From assembly GCA_937910875.1 (NCBI GenBank), contig CALENA010000158.1:1-39122 (forward strand): a stretch of 39,122 nucleotides of DNA, written 5' to 3'. This stretch comes from an uncultured Desulfobulbaceae bacterium. Lineage in GTDB: Bacteria; Desulfobacterota; Desulfobulbia; Desulfobulbales; Desulfocapsaceae. Numbering within the stretch: the stretch's first letter is position 1; each line of letters begins with the position of its first letter. The notes below the pieces were generated by a model. The model saw nothing but the letters and a program-made list of their open reading frames with translations, was not told the origin of the DNA and ran no database searches. A program made the position numbers and the translations under genes. Below are positions 1 through 8,656 of the stretch, piece after piece.

Positions 1-90
1 CGATGGTTTGGATGATGGTTGCTCGTGATTTGTTATCATTTCGTTTTACTGCCTTGGGCAGCAGACCTTGGCTCTGATAACGGTTCCGGA

Positions 91-2058
91 TCAGTATTCG
101 GCCTGTTTCCACATCTCGGACGTGAACCTGACCACCCTGTTGCGCCCTGCCTCCTTGGCTTTGTACAGGGCGACATCGGCAAACTTGATGGCCTCCCAGA
201 AGCCGTCGGTGTCTTTGGGGAATTCGCTTGCCCCGATACTCAGGGTTTTTTGCAGGGTGCCGTCGGGAACATTGATGATGGTGCTTTCCATGGTCTGACG
301 AATCCGTTCGGCCAGATCCAGGGTGTCGGACTCGTTCTTGACGTCGATGAGCAGGACAATGAATTCCTCACCGCCGTAGCGGATGATCAGGTCTGAAGTT
401 CGCACGCAACTCTTTAATACCTCAGCCGTCTTCACCAGTACCATGTCTCCGGTCTCGTGGCCGTACGTGTCATTGACCTCCTTGAAGTAATCCATGTCGC
501 ACATGAGGATGCCGACCCTGCTGTTTCGCCGGGTGGTACTGGCCACCAGGGTATCGCTGTAAGTCTCCAGAAAACGCCGGTTGTAGAGGTCGGTCATGGC
601 GTCACGCATGGTGGTTTCGTGCAGGGCAGAGGCAAAGCGTTTGGCCTCGATGACCGGAGTGGCCTCCTTGATATAACGGGAGGCCTTTTTGACGAGCTGG
701 AGGAATTTTTTCCGTGCCTGGGGTGAGCTGTCCTTTCTGAAGAGAAACTGGACGATGCCGACGACCTTTCCGCTGGCAAGCATGGGGATGCAGTGATGTT
801 CAAAGAGATCCCCATGGGGGAATTCCTGGCAGATATTGGGGAATTCAAGAGAGCAGATGGCATGACCTGTTCGTTTGGCTCGACAGCGTTGGGCATTGTC
901 AAAGATATCCGGATGGCAGACATGCTTAAAGTTTGATGCATAGGCGACTGTCAGATTGTTTTTATTGCCGCTCTGTTCGTAGATATAGAGGTCCTGTAAC
1001 TTGTACCGGTCTTCCAGAAGGTGGGCCAGCCGCTTGTTGACGGCTGTGGTCGTCTCTTCTTCCTCAATAATTGCCTTGAAGGCGTTGAGGTTGAAGATGT
1101 TGTCGATCAGCGTATTTAACTGGTGGGCCAGCTGCCCCACCTCATCATTGCTTTTGACCTCAATGTGTTTGGCCTGATCGCCCTGGTCATTGGCAATGGC
1201 CGTAATTTTATCAAGGATATTGCGCAGGGGGAGGACAATGACCAGCAGGTAGAGGGTGGTGGCGATAGTCAACACCAGGGCAATGATCAGGCCGATGGTG
1301 TAGGTCTTGGCCTGGGCACCATCGATGATCTCCAGAAGCTCAGTGGTGAGTGTGTCCTGACGGGTGTTGATTTCTGCGGTCTTGGCAATGATCAGGGTGT
1401 GGAGGAGATCCAGGGACTGGGTGAGGTCGGTTATCAGGGCCTGTTTCTCGTCCGTCGGGCAGTGGGTGGACAGGCAGGTGGAAAAGGCCTGGTAGTTGCT
1501 GCGGGCGATCTGGAGACTGTCGAAAAGTCTTTGGGCGATCTCATCAAGGTTTGCATGGACTGCGTCCTCAATTATGGGGCTGTCTTTCGAATGGGTTGTT
1601 GTCTTGGCCGGATTCTCTTTGTCGTGGAGGAGTGAGTTGATTCGGTCTTCCATCTCGTCCAGGTGCCAGTCTGCGCTCTCTTTTCCATTGGCGAGCGGCA
1701 GATTGCCATTGTTGAGGCCTTGGATCATGGCCGTGCTGATGGCGTTGAGGTCTTGCAGCAGCTGGCTGCTGATCTGGTATCTGGGGATGGCGTTATTCTG
1801 GATGTGACGATTTCTCTCGGCTATTCTTTCCAGGGCATTGGTGTTGAAAAAAACAAGGATCAGGACACTGAGCAGGGAGACCACCAGCATCCCGATGAGT
1901 TTGCCGCTGATAGTGGTATCAAGACATATTTGAATGAACCTGTTGAAAAGGTTTCGCATGAGACCCATAGGACTCGTAGGACTCGTTGGTGTTGGGGGGA
2001 GTGTTGAGAGCGGGGCGGCGGTCTCTTCTTGAGAAAGTTGGTCAGGTGTTTTTTTCAT
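91..2058 (-). CDS. Membrane-bound diguanylate cyclase (HAMP-GAF-GGDEF)
   Basis: This 655-residue protein should make cyclic di-GMP from two GTP. Two membrane segments (about 53-73 and 251-277) bracket a helical periplasmic domain, followed by a HAMP linker (278-331), a GAF-like domain (332-470) and a GGDEF domain (about 485-645). The active-site motif is GGEEF at 562-566. An RTSD inhibitory site (553-556) sits at the usual five-residue distance, so product inhibition is expected. The GAF part carries five cysteines (381, 392, 402, 410, 423), suggesting a metal or redox ligand, which is inference. The first 30 residues are Pro/Thr-rich and no clear ribosome site precedes this start; Met31 or Met34 are alternatives. 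No EAL or HD-GYP domain is present. Confidence 0.9.
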   Translation of the reverse strand: MKKTPDQLSQEETAAPLSTLPPTPTSPTSPMGLMRNLFNRFIQICLDTTISGKLIGMLVVSLLSVLILVFFNTNALERIAERNRHIQNNAIPRYQISSQLLQDLNAISTAMIQGLNNGNLPLANGKESADWHLDEMEDRINSLLHDKENPAKTTTHSKDSPIIEDAVHANLDEIAQRLFDSLQIARSNYQAFSTCLSTHCPTDEKQALITDLTQSLDLLHTLIIAKTAEINTRQDTLTTELLEIIDGAQAKTYTIGLIIALVLTIATTLYLLVIVLPLRNILDKITAIANDQGDQAKHIEVKSNDEVGQLAHQLNTLIDNIFNLNAFKAIIEEEETTTAVNKRLAHLLEDRYKLQDLYIYEQSGNKNNLTVAYASNFKHVCHPDIFDNAQRCRAKRTGHAICSLEFPNICQEFPHGDLFEHHCIPMLASGKVVGIVQFLFRKDSSPQARKKFLQLVKKASRYIKEATPVIEAKRFASALHETTMRDAMTDLYNRRFLETYSDTLVASTTRRNSRVGILMCDMDYFKEVNDTYGHETGDMVLVKTAEVLKSCVRTSDLIIRYGGEEFIVLLIDVKNESDTLDLAERIRQTMESTIINVPDGTLQKTLSIGASEFPKDTDGFWEAIKFADVALYKAKEAGRNRVVRFTSEMWKQAEY

Positions 2059-2155
2059 GGCGGTTGGCCGTGATGATGAGAGCTGCCACTGGTGGCACAG
2101 TCAGTTTTTGTGGGGATTGTTTGATTAAATCCTGTGATATCGAAATCTTGAGCGG

Positions 2156-2185
2156 AGTATCGGTGGTTTTCACGGCAGGTGTCAA
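2156..2185 (-). promoter_or_regulatory. Putative sigma-70 promoter of the diguanylate cyclase gene
   Basis: On the minus strand a perfect TTGACA (2180-2185) is followed after 18 nt by GATACT (2156-2161), which fits a housekeeping promoter. It would give a leader of roughly 90 nt before the cyclase start at 2058. It lies in the 162-bp gap after the potassium channel gene, so the cyclase can be expressed separately from the upstream operon. This rests on sequence match only. Confidence 0.45.
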
Positions 2186-2220
2186 GGAAAAAATAGAAAA
2201 AAGAAGATTTTTACCCTGAA

Positions 2221-3072
2221 CTATGGGTGTGGGGTCGTGCCACTCCCGGTCGTGCCCAGAGGTTCAATGTTGAGATCCATGCCGCAATGGGGACAGACAG
2301 AATTCTCGCCCTTTTCCTTGTCCTCTTCCAGATCTTCCCTGATAAAACCTGAGGCAATGATGCCAGCGGGCAGAGCCACGATGCCCACGCCCAGGAGGGC
2401 AATCACGGCCGCCAGGGCCTTGCCCAGCGGGGTGATGGGGTAGAGATCGCCATAGCCCACCGTGGTCAGAGTGACCACACTCCACCACATGGCGGCCGGG
2501 ATGCTGGAAAAGACCTCGGGCTGGGCCTCGTTCTCGGCCAGGTACATCAGGCTGGAGGAGAGGATCAGCATGGTGGTGACCACCACCAGGACCACGGTCA
2601 ACTCTCCGCGTTTATCGACAAAAACGGCGATAATCCGCCGGAGCGAGTCTGTGTAACGGGCGAGTTTGAAGACCCGAAAGAGGCGTAACAGTCGCAGGGC
2701 CCGCAGGATGCGCAGGTCGGCCATGAAAAAAGGCAGGTAGAAGGGCAGGATGGCCAGAAAATCAATCAGGGCCATGGGCGTGAACATGAAGCGCAGGCGT
2801 CCTGTCAGGGGATGCCCATAACGTTCTTCGCAGGTACAGGCCCAGATGCGAAGCAGATATTCAGCAGAGAAGATGATGACCGAGATCAGCTCGAAGAGAT
2901 CAAAGGCCCTCTGGTAGCGGAGCTGGAGCTGTTCCACCGTGCTCATGATGACGGCGGCAATGTTGAGCAGGATCAGGGAGATGATCAGTACGTCAAACAA
3001 ACGGCCGAGATAATCTCCCTTTTGTGAGGGGTTGACGAAGTGGTAGATCCTGTGTCTGATGCCCTGGGTCAT
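2221..3072 (-). CDS. Voltage-gated potassium channel (Kv-like, six TM)
   Basis: This 283-residue inner-membrane protein has six predicted membrane segments. The arginine-rich S4 voltage sensor reads RILRALRLLRLFRVFK, and the pore has the selectivity filter TVGYGD at 204-209. It should form a tetrameric K+ channel. The cytoplasmic tail is short, with an acidic/lysine stretch and a CPHC pair (260-263) resembling half of a zinc ribbon. There is no RCK/TrkA-N domain. The start overlaps the stop of the upstream protease gene by 4 nt (ATGA), so translation is probably coupled. A K+ channel at the end of an ftsEX-envC-ctp operon is an unusual partner, and its role there is unknown. Confidence 0.92.
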   Translation of the reverse strand: MTQGIRHRIYHFVNPSQKGDYLGRLFDVLIISLILLNIAAVIMSTVEQLQLRYQRAFDLFELISVIIFSAEYLLRIWACTCEERYGHPLTGRLRFMFTPMALIDFLAILPFYLPFFMADLRILRALRLLRLFRVFKLARYTDSLRRIIAVFVDKRGELTVVLVVVTTMLILSSSLMYLAENEAQPEVFSSIPAAMWWSVVTLTTVGYGDLYPITPLGKALAAVIALLGVGIVALPAGIIASGFIREDLEEDKEKGENSVCPHCGMDLNIEPLGTTGSGTTPHP

Positions 3073-4499
3073 GGCTGCTGCAAGGTGGCCGGTGCCTGGG
3101 GCTGCGGCTGGCGGTATTGGCTGTAGAGATCGAGGCTCTTGAGGATGTTGAGGGCCGAGCGCAGTTGATTGTCACGCTGGAGCTGCTGCTGGAGCAATTT
3201 CAGGTCACGATTTTCAGTTGTTTTCTCGCTGGCAGGCCGGCTCCTGGAATCCTGTCTGGCGCCTTCGATGTGATTTTTGAGGTCGGCCTCACGCAGGGTC
3301 TCGCCCTTTTCGTTGTCCTTGTTTTCTTCATGATAGGGCAGGAAGGGGACCTCGACATCGGGGTTGATGCCTGTGGCCTGGATGGAGCGGCCACTTGGGG
3401 TGTAGTAGCGGGCCGTGGTCATGCGCAGGCCTGCACCTTCGGGCATGGGGATCAGGGTTTGAACGCTCCCCTTGCCAAAGGACTTGCTGCCCACCAGGAT
3501 ACCACGTTTCTGATCCTGAATGGCCCCGGCCACGATCTCCGAGGCACTGGCCGATCCTTCGTTGATCAGCAGAACCAGCGGATAGTCGTTGGCGCTGTCA
3601 CCCTGTTCGGCCTCAAAGCTCATGGTCTGATCTTCGTGTCTGCCCCGGGTGGAGACGATGAGACCCTGGTCAAGGAAGATGTCGGAGACAGAGATGGCCT
3701 GGTCCAGCAATCCGCCCGGATTGTTGCGGAGATCAAGGACCATGCCCTTGATCGGCTGTTCAGTCTGCAGGCGGTCCAGTTCTTTTTCCAAGTCGATGGT
3801 GGTCTGGGACTGGAAGTTGGTGATCCGGATATAAGCCAGGCCAGGTTCCATGAACACGGCCTTGATACTCTGCAGGGGGATCAGGTCCCGGGTCAGGACG
3901 AAATCCTGGAGCTCCTTCCAGCCATCACGGTAGATCGAGACAGTGACTGTGCTCCCCACCGGTCCGCGCAGACGCTTGACCGCCTCTGTGGGAGTCATCT
4001 CGCTGGTGGCTTCGCCGTCGATCTTGATGACCTGATCCTTGGCCTTGAGGCCTGCCCGGTCAGCCGGGGTGCCCTCAATGGGAGAGACCACGGTGATCAT
4101 CCCGTTGACGATGGTGATCTCGATGCCGATCCCGGTAAAACTGCCCCGGGTCTCTTCCTGCAGTTCCTTGAACTCGTTGCTGGTCATGTAGGAGGAGTGG
4201 GGGTCAAGCGAGAGGAGCATGCCGCTGATGGCCCCTTCAATGACGTCCTTGATCTTGATCTCTTCCACATAGTTATCTTCGAGCAGCCCCAGGACATTGG
4301 CAAAGATCTCCAGCTGCTGGTAGGTCGCACGTTTTCTCTCCTGGATGGACTCTGATTCTGAGGTTGAACTGGTATCAGGAACCGACTCGGAACTGGCCGG
4401 GATTGGTGTCAGCAGGAGCAAGATGATGAAAATGATGCAGCAGCTCCTGAAAACTTTGAAAATGACGGACGCGGTGTTGACTGAAAGAAATCTTTTCAT
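3069..4499 (-). CDS. ctpA: Carboxy-terminal processing protease (S41 family)
   Basis: This is a periplasmic serine protease of the tail-specific/CtpA family. A signal peptide (MKRFLSV... followed by a hydrophobic stretch ending near ASSES) leads into an N-terminal helical part, a PDZ domain (around GIGIEITIVNG...) and the S41 catalytic domain. The Ser nucleophile lies in EGSASASEIV and the Lys in SFGKGSVQ, the usual Ser/Lys dyad. The frame is open to an ATG at 4592 that overlaps the envC-like stop by 4 nt. Those extra 31 residues do not look like an export signal, so I place the start at 4499; neither site has a strong ribosome site. Family members process periplasmic peptidoglycan enzymes, which fits the neighbouring EnvC-like gene. 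Confidence 0.9.
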   Translation of the reverse strand: MKRFLSVNTASVIFKVFRSCCIIFIILLLLTPIPASSESVPDTSSTSESESIQERKRATYQQLEIFANVLGLLEDNYVEEIKIKDVIEGAISGMLLSLDPHSSYMTSNEFKELQEETRGSFTGIGIEITIVNGMITVVSPIEGTPADRAGLKAKDQVIKIDGEATSEMTPTEAVKRLRGPVGSTVTVSIYRDGWKELQDFVLTRDLIPLQSIKAVFMEPGLAYIRITNFQSQTTIDLEKELDRLQTEQPIKGMVLDLRNNPGGLLDQAISVSDIFLDQGLIVSTRGRHEDQTMSFEAEQGDSANDYPLVLLINEGSASASEIVAGAIQDQKRGILVGSKSFGKGSVQTLIPMPEGAGLRMTTARYYTPSGRSIQATGINPDVEVPFLPYHEENKDNEKGETLREADLKNHIEGARQDSRSRPASEKTTENRDLKLLQQQLQRDNQLRSALNILKSLDLYSQYRQPQPQAPATLQQP

Positions 4500-4588
4500 G
4501 ATGGGGGTGCTCGCAGGTGGTCTCCGGATAAAAAAAGAGATGGGCGTGGTGGGGAAAAACACTCTGGCCTGTGGTTCAAAGGATCGGT

Positions 4589-5911
4589 TCATGGGCGGGT
4601 CAGTTTTTTATGGTTGAGCCAGGCAAGTGGGTCCTGTGGTTTCTGGTCCTTACGAATTTCCAGAAGAAGACCGTCTTCCATCAGGGTGGCCGTGGGGCCG
4701 CTGCGGCCAATGGCCTCGCCGGTGGAGACCTGCTGCCCCTTCTTGACCAGGATCGTCTCGATCCGGCTGACCAGGGATGAATAGCCGTGGCCGTGGTCAA
4801 TGATCACGGTGTTGCCGTAGTTGCGCAGATAGGCGGCAAAGCTCACCTGTCCCTCGAAGATGGCCTGGACCGTGGTCCCATGGCCGGTCTCGATGGAGAT
4901 TCCGGTGGAGACGGCCTTGATGCCCATCCGGTTCTTTTTTTCGTCGCCGAAGCCGACCAGGATGGTTCCGGTCACCGGTGGATTCAGCAGGCCCTTGTTC
5001 AGCAGAAACCCCTGCTCCAGGAGTTGGCCTTTCTGGTCCAGGGTGGCGAGTGAGGCAGAGAGACTGTCGGCCGCGCGATCCATTTCCTGCACGGCCTGCT
5101 GGTGCAGCCTGGTTTGGGTCCTGATCTGGCTCAGCAGGTCTTGCTGCTGTTCCTTGAGGCGGCTGATTTCATCCTGCTGCTGGTGCGATTCGAGGATGAA
5201 GTTGGCCAGGACCTCTTTTTGTCGGTCGACCAGGGTCAGGGCCTCCTGGAGTTCGCTGATGGTGACGCGGTAGCCGGTGATTATGGCCTGGTCGTAGGCC
5301 AGCAGGGTGTTGAAGGCATCGTGGAAACTGAGCAGTTCAGGAAAGGTCTCCGAGGAAAAGGCAACATTGGCCGCCCCGATCTTGTCCATGGTGTAATAGG
5401 CCTTGAGGCGTTTCTGCAGATGGTCCAGGACGGCCTGTTTCTTGACGCTGATTCGGGCGATTTCTCCTTCCTTTCTCTTGATCAGTTCCTGCTGATCCGT
5501 CTGTTTTTCCTCGAGTGTCGTGACCTTGTCCTGCTGCTCGGCCAGCGTCTGTTCCAGGGCCGCAAGTTCGGCCAGGAGGTCGCGTTCCTGCTGCCTGTTG
5601 TTGTGGATGGCCTGCTCCTGCTGGCTGATTTCCTCCTGCAGGAGGGTGATATCGGCCTGGCCCTGTTCCAGGTCGTGCTTCAGGGCCTCCTTTTCGGCCT
5701 GGATGTTGATCTTCTGCAAAAGGCTGGTGTTCTTGGGCAGCAGTGTGGTCCTGGTCGGGACGAGGGCCAGGTCATGTTTGATTATTTTCTTTTCGGTCAG
5801 AATGTCGATCAACGGGGCGGCAGGCGTCGAGGTCAAGAGCAGGAGCCAGGCGCAGGCCGTAAGCGCAGTCAGACTCCTGGCCGAGAATGGGGGCCGAAAG
5901 CGGATGGTCAT
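4589..5911 (-). CDS. envC: EnvC-like murein hydrolase activator (coiled coil plus degenerate LytM/M23)
   Basis: This 440-residue periplasmic protein has a signal peptide, a long Gln/Glu-rich coiled coil (roughly residues 45-260) and a C-terminal M23/LytM domain. The metal-binding residues of active M23 peptidases are not kept: the expected first HxxxD is missing in the GIKAVSTGISIETGHG region, and the usual final HxEIR appears as LLLEIRKD. It is therefore probably not an enzyme but an activator of cell-wall amidases, as EnvC is when recruited by FtsEX. ftsX lies immediately upstream (23-nt gap), which supports this. The start at 5911 has AAAGGAG about 7 nt upstream; the open frame continues further but overlaps ftsX. 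No amidase gene is visible in the window. Confidence 0.9.
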   Translation of the reverse strand: MTIRFRPPFSARSLTALTACAWLLLLTSTPAAPLIDILTEKKIIKHDLALVPTRTTLLPKNTSLLQKINIQAEKEALKHDLEQGQADITLLQEEISQQEQAIHNNRQQERDLLAELAALEQTLAEQQDKVTTLEEKQTDQQELIKRKEGEIARISVKKQAVLDHLQKRLKAYYTMDKIGAANVAFSSETFPELLSFHDAFNTLLAYDQAIITGYRVTISELQEALTLVDRQKEVLANFILESHQQQDEISRLKEQQQDLLSQIRTQTRLHQQAVQEMDRAADSLSASLATLDQKGQLLEQGFLLNKGLLNPPVTGTILVGFGDEKKNRMGIKAVSTGISIETGHGTTVQAIFEGQVSFAAYLRNYGNTVIIDHGHGYSSLVSRIETILVKKGQQVSTGEAIGRSGPTATLMEDGLLLEIRKDQKPQDPLAWLNHKKLTRP

Positions 5912-5934
5912 TCCATTGCTCCTTTGCTCCCGGC

Positions 5935-6822
5935 TTAGATGCGCAGGGCCCGGCGCATGGAGATGTGGCTGGCGATGCCGCACAGGGCCATGGCCGTTCC
6001 GATGATGATGGCCAGGATCGGCAGGGAAAGAAAGGTCAGTGAAAAGATGTTCAGGATTGAGGGCCCTGAAAAATGGTTGAGAGTCCACTGAAAGAGCAGG
6101 TAAAGGGAGCCAAGACCCAGGGCCGAGCCCATGCAGCCCTGGAGCACTCCTTCCAGGAGAAAGGGGGTGCGGATGTAGCCGTTGGTAGCGCCCACCAGCC
6201 GCAGCAGTTCGATTTCGTCTTCGCGGCCGAGAATGGTCAGACGGATGGTGTATGAGACCATGAAGGTGGCGGTCAGGACCAGAAGGGTGCCGCTCAGAAG
6301 GACGATGATCGACAGCAGGCGGGTGAAGGCGTAGAAGCGTTCCACCCACTCCTGGCCGTACTGGACCTTGATGGTCCCGGGCAGGGTGTCGAGAAAGTCG
6401 GCCAGCAGACTGACCTGATGGAGGCCGCGCAGGTTCTTGAGCGGGGTGACCTCCATGGAAGGCGGCAGGAAGTCGCTGGGGACATCCGTGAGCAGATCGC
6501 GGTTCTGGCCCAGTTGTCCTGCAAAAAGATCCAGGGCCTGCTCAGGTGAGATGAAGCGGATCTTCTCCACCCGTTCAAAATCGGTGATCCTACGGCGAAG
6601 TTGCTCCTGCATCTCCGGGCCTGGCTCTTCTTCGAGATAGACGATCAGGCGCAGGTCATTGCCCAGACGGCCACCGGCGCTGAGCATGTTGCAGTAGATC
6701 AGGTAGAAAAATGAGAAGATCAGGACCGAGAGACTGACCGTGATCAGGGTCATCAGTTGTGAGGTCCAGGTCTGTCTGAGATTCCGGCCCAGTTGACGGA
6801 AGACGGCCAGCCAGAAATTCAT
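5935..6822 (-). CDS. ftsX: Cell division protein FtsX
   Basis: FtsX is the membrane subunit of the FtsEX complex, an ABC-type mechanotransmitter that triggers septal amidases through EnvC. This 295-residue copy has a cytoplasmic N-terminus, one membrane segment near 25-45, a periplasmic domain of about 120 residues and three further membrane segments. The conserved small loop LTILGREDEIELLRLVGAT precedes the last segments, as in the family. The ATG overlaps the ftsE stop by 4 nt. Order ftsE-ftsX-envC is functionally coherent: FtsX's periplasmic loop is the docking site for EnvC. Confidence 0.95.
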   Translation of the reverse strand: MNFWLAVFRQLGRNLRQTWTSQLMTLITVSLSVLIFSFFYLIYCNMLSAGGRLGNDLRLIVYLEEEPGPEMQEQLRRRITDFERVEKIRFISPEQALDLFAGQLGQNRDLLTDVPSDFLPPSMEVTPLKNLRGLHQVSLLADFLDTLPGTIKVQYGQEWVERFYAFTRLLSIIVLLSGTLLVLTATFMVSYTIRLTILGREDEIELLRLVGATNGYIRTPFLLEGVLQGCMGSALGLGSLYLLFQWTLNHFSGPSILNIFSLTFLSLPILAIIIGTAMALCGIASHISMRRALRI

Positions 6823-7556
6823 GCCTGCTCCCCCTTGCCTATCTGCGGGTCTGTTCCCGGGTTCAGGGTGTGGAGCCTGCCCCTGTGTAGTTCCAGGGTC
6901 CGGTGGGGGCTGCCCTGATAGATGGCCGGGTCGTGGGTGGCGATGATCAGTGTTGCCCCAGCCGTGTGCCGGCGACGCAGCAGTTCCATGACCCGGACCG
7001 TTGTTGTGGTGTCGAGGTTGCCGGTGGGCTCGTCAATCAGCAGCAGTTCCGGGTCGTTGGCCACGGCCCGGGCCAGAGTGACTCGCTGCTGTTCTCCGCG
7101 CGAGAGTTCGCCGGCCGGAGTGTCGTGTTTGTCGGCCAGTTGGAGCTGTTCCAGGAGGTCGCGCACGGTTGTGTGGATCTCCTGCGGTTTGCGGTAGGCC
7201 ACCTCCATGGCAATGGCGATGTTGTAGGCCACGGTCTGTTCGGTCAGAAGTTTGAAGTCCTGGTAGGCCATGCCGATCCTGCGGCGCTGGAGGGCCAGGC
7301 TCCGGCCTTTGAGTTTGGTGATGTCACAGCCCGCAACCTCGATCAGGCCCCGGGTTGGTTGTTCCATGGCGGCGATCAGCTTGAGCAAAGTGGTCTTGCC
7401 GGCCCCGCTCATGCCGATCAGAAAGAGAAATTCGCCGCGAGGGATGGAGAGCGAGATATCAGAGAGTGCCGTGACCTTGGGTGGGTAATCCTTGGCGACC
7501 TTGATCATCTCGACCATGGTCATGGGCAGGGTCGCAGGGGCTGTGGTTTCGGTCAT
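6819..7556 (-). CDS. ftsE: Cell division ATP-binding protein FtsE
   Basis: This is the cytoplasmic ATPase of FtsEX. It has Walker [13 protein letters not shown] signature LSRGEQQR and Walker [13 protein letters not shown]. Its length (about 245 residues) is slightly above the usual 220-230 because of an N-terminal extension rich in Thr/Pro. The frame is open to a TTG at 7586 that overlaps the cooC-like stop. I prefer the first ATG at 7556, but Mets at 7523 or 7517 (closer to the family N-terminus MIKVAKDYP) are also possible. It probably powers conformational signalling through FtsX to the EnvC-like protein encoded next. Confidence 0.93.
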   Translation of the reverse strand: MTETTAPATLPMTMVEMIKVAKDYPPKVTALSDISLSIPRGEFLFLIGMSGAGKTTLLKLIAAMEQPTRGLIEVAGCDITKLKGRSLALQRRRIGMAYQDFKLLTEQTVAYNIAIAMEVAYRKPQEIHTTVRDLLEQLQLADKHDTPAGELSRGEQQRVTLARAVANDPELLLIDEPTGNLDTTTTVRVMELLRRRHTAGATLIIATHDPAIYQGSPHRTLELHRGRLHTLNPGTDPQIGKGEQA

Positions 7557-7582
7557 GGCTGGCTGTGGTTGAGGCTGCCTGG

Positions 7583-8347
7583 TCAATCGGCGGCAAAGAT
7601 TCTGTCGAAAATGGCCTCGACGGTCTTGATGACCGGGGTCTCATCGGCCAGCTTGAGGTAGGACTCGCCACTCAGTTCCTGATGAATCAGGTCATCAGAT
7701 GAGGGGATGATGCCGCCCAGGGTCATGCCGGACTGGGCCACGGCCTCGTTGATTTTGTTCTCCAGGGGAGCGGACAAGGGCTGGGGGGCCCGGTTGATCA
7801 GGAGGTACTGGCTTTTGACCTCCAGTTTCAGCGGGGTGGTGATGTCTGAGATCCGCTTGGCGGTGAGGATGCCCCGGGCCGAAGGGTCCGAGGTAATCAG
7901 CAGGTGATCGATGCTCCTCAAATTCATCCGGCTCAGGTGCTCCATGCCCGCCTCGTTGTCGACGATGATGTAGCGGTAATTGTCGGCCAGTTTGTCCATG
8001 GTCATGGCCAGGTGCTGATTGGCGGCGCAGTAGCAGCCCGGGCCGTCCGGCTGGCCCATGACCAGCAGGTCAAAGCCGGTCTCCTCAATCAGGGCCTGGT
8101 GGACCTTCATCTCCATAAACTGGTCGCGGGTAATGTGGGGCGGCAGGTCGCCCTTGAGCTCACTGCGGATGGTTCCCAGAGTCAGGCCGACCTTGAGCTC
8201 CAGGAGTTCATTGAGGTTGGCGTTGGAGTCGGCATCGACCAGCAGGAGCGGGGTCAGCTTTTTTTTCAGGAGATATCGGGTCAGCAGGGCTGCGGTGGTG
8301 GTCTTGCCGGTCCCGCCTTTTCCGGCCAGGGCAATTACTTTGGTCAT
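7583..8347 (-). CDS. CooC-like P-loop ATPase (MinD/ParA superfamily)
   Basis: This 254-residue protein has a deviant Walker A, GKGGTGKTT (9-17), with the signature lysine of the MinD/Mrp/CooC group. It also has a CYC pair (C105, C107), as in CooC, where a CxC binds nickel at the dimer interface. CooC matures the Ni-Fe-S cluster of carbon monoxide dehydrogenase, but no CODH gene lies in this window. Here the gene heads the ftsEX-envC-ctp operon, with its stop adjacent to the ftsE start region. It could be a true nickel chaperone acting on a distant enzyme or a paralogue recruited to division; the sequence alone does not decide. No ribosome site is obvious. Confidence 0.85.
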   Translation of the reverse strand: MTKVIALAGKGGTGKTTTAALLTRYLLKKKLTPLLLVDADSNANLNELLELKVGLTLGTIRSELKGDLPPHITRDQFMEMKVHQALIEETGFDLLVMGQPDGPGCYCAANQHLAMTMDKLADNYRYIIVDNEAGMEHLSRMNLRSIDHLLITSDPSARGILTAKRISDITTPLKLEVKSQYLLINRAPQPLSAPLENKINEAVAQSGMTLGGIIPSSDDLIHQELSGESYLKLADETPVIKTVEAIFDRIFAAD

Positions 8348-8530
8348 GGTTGTCTGGTCTGGTTGAGCGATTGTCTCGCTGTGGTTGGGCAGTGGTCTGA
8401 ATGATTAAATGGAATGATATTATTGGCACTTTAATGAAAGAGCCGGAATCTGTCAAATTAAAGGTGGGCCGTAAGGGCTGAATTCCACTTTCCCCTTGCA
8501 ACTTGGCCCCTACTTGGTAAATTTAACAGT

Positions 8531-8627
8531 TTTATCCGAAAGTTCATCGGAGACCATCACTGGCCATGCCGAAGGAACAAACTTTCAGGGTTGGTTGTGG
8601 CCGGCCAGTCTGGTCCAGCCATGCTGG
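8531..8627 (+). repeat. Family 1 interspersed repeat, copy A
   Basis: This 97-bp unit runs from TTTATCCGAAAGTT to CCATGCTGG. It closely matches copies at 17860, 25446 and 22218 (inverse), including the blocks GGCCATGCCG, GGTTGGTTGTGG and CCAGCCATGCTGG. The 3' hairpin GGCTGG...CCAGCC is present but carries one mismatch here (GGCCGG). It is immediately followed by a partial second unit, which fixes the unit length. Confidence 0.85.
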
Positions 8628-8656
8628 TTTATCCGAAAGTTTATCGGAGATCATGA
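8628..8656 (+). repeat. Family 1 repeat, partial tandem unit
   Basis: Directly after copy A, the first 29 bp or so of the unit recur (TTTATCCGAAAGTT, then ATCGGAGATCATGAC) and then stop. The second unit is therefore truncated 28 bp before the ileS GTG. This is direct evidence for tandem arrangement or for unit-on-unit insertion. Confidence 0.75.

Noticed and set aside
3117-4355. 412-codon antisense frame in the ctp gene
   Set aside because: It is a shadow of the S41 protease; the composition (Asp/Gly/His/Leu-rich) is typical of antisense frames in GC-rich genes.
8532-8627. Family 1 unit read as a conserved peptide (ESSSETITGHAEG... in four copies)
   Set aside because: The frame is open in all four nearly full copies, but differences fall at all codon positions without third-position bias, there is no shared start codon or ribosome site, and the family sits against stop codons in the opposite strand.
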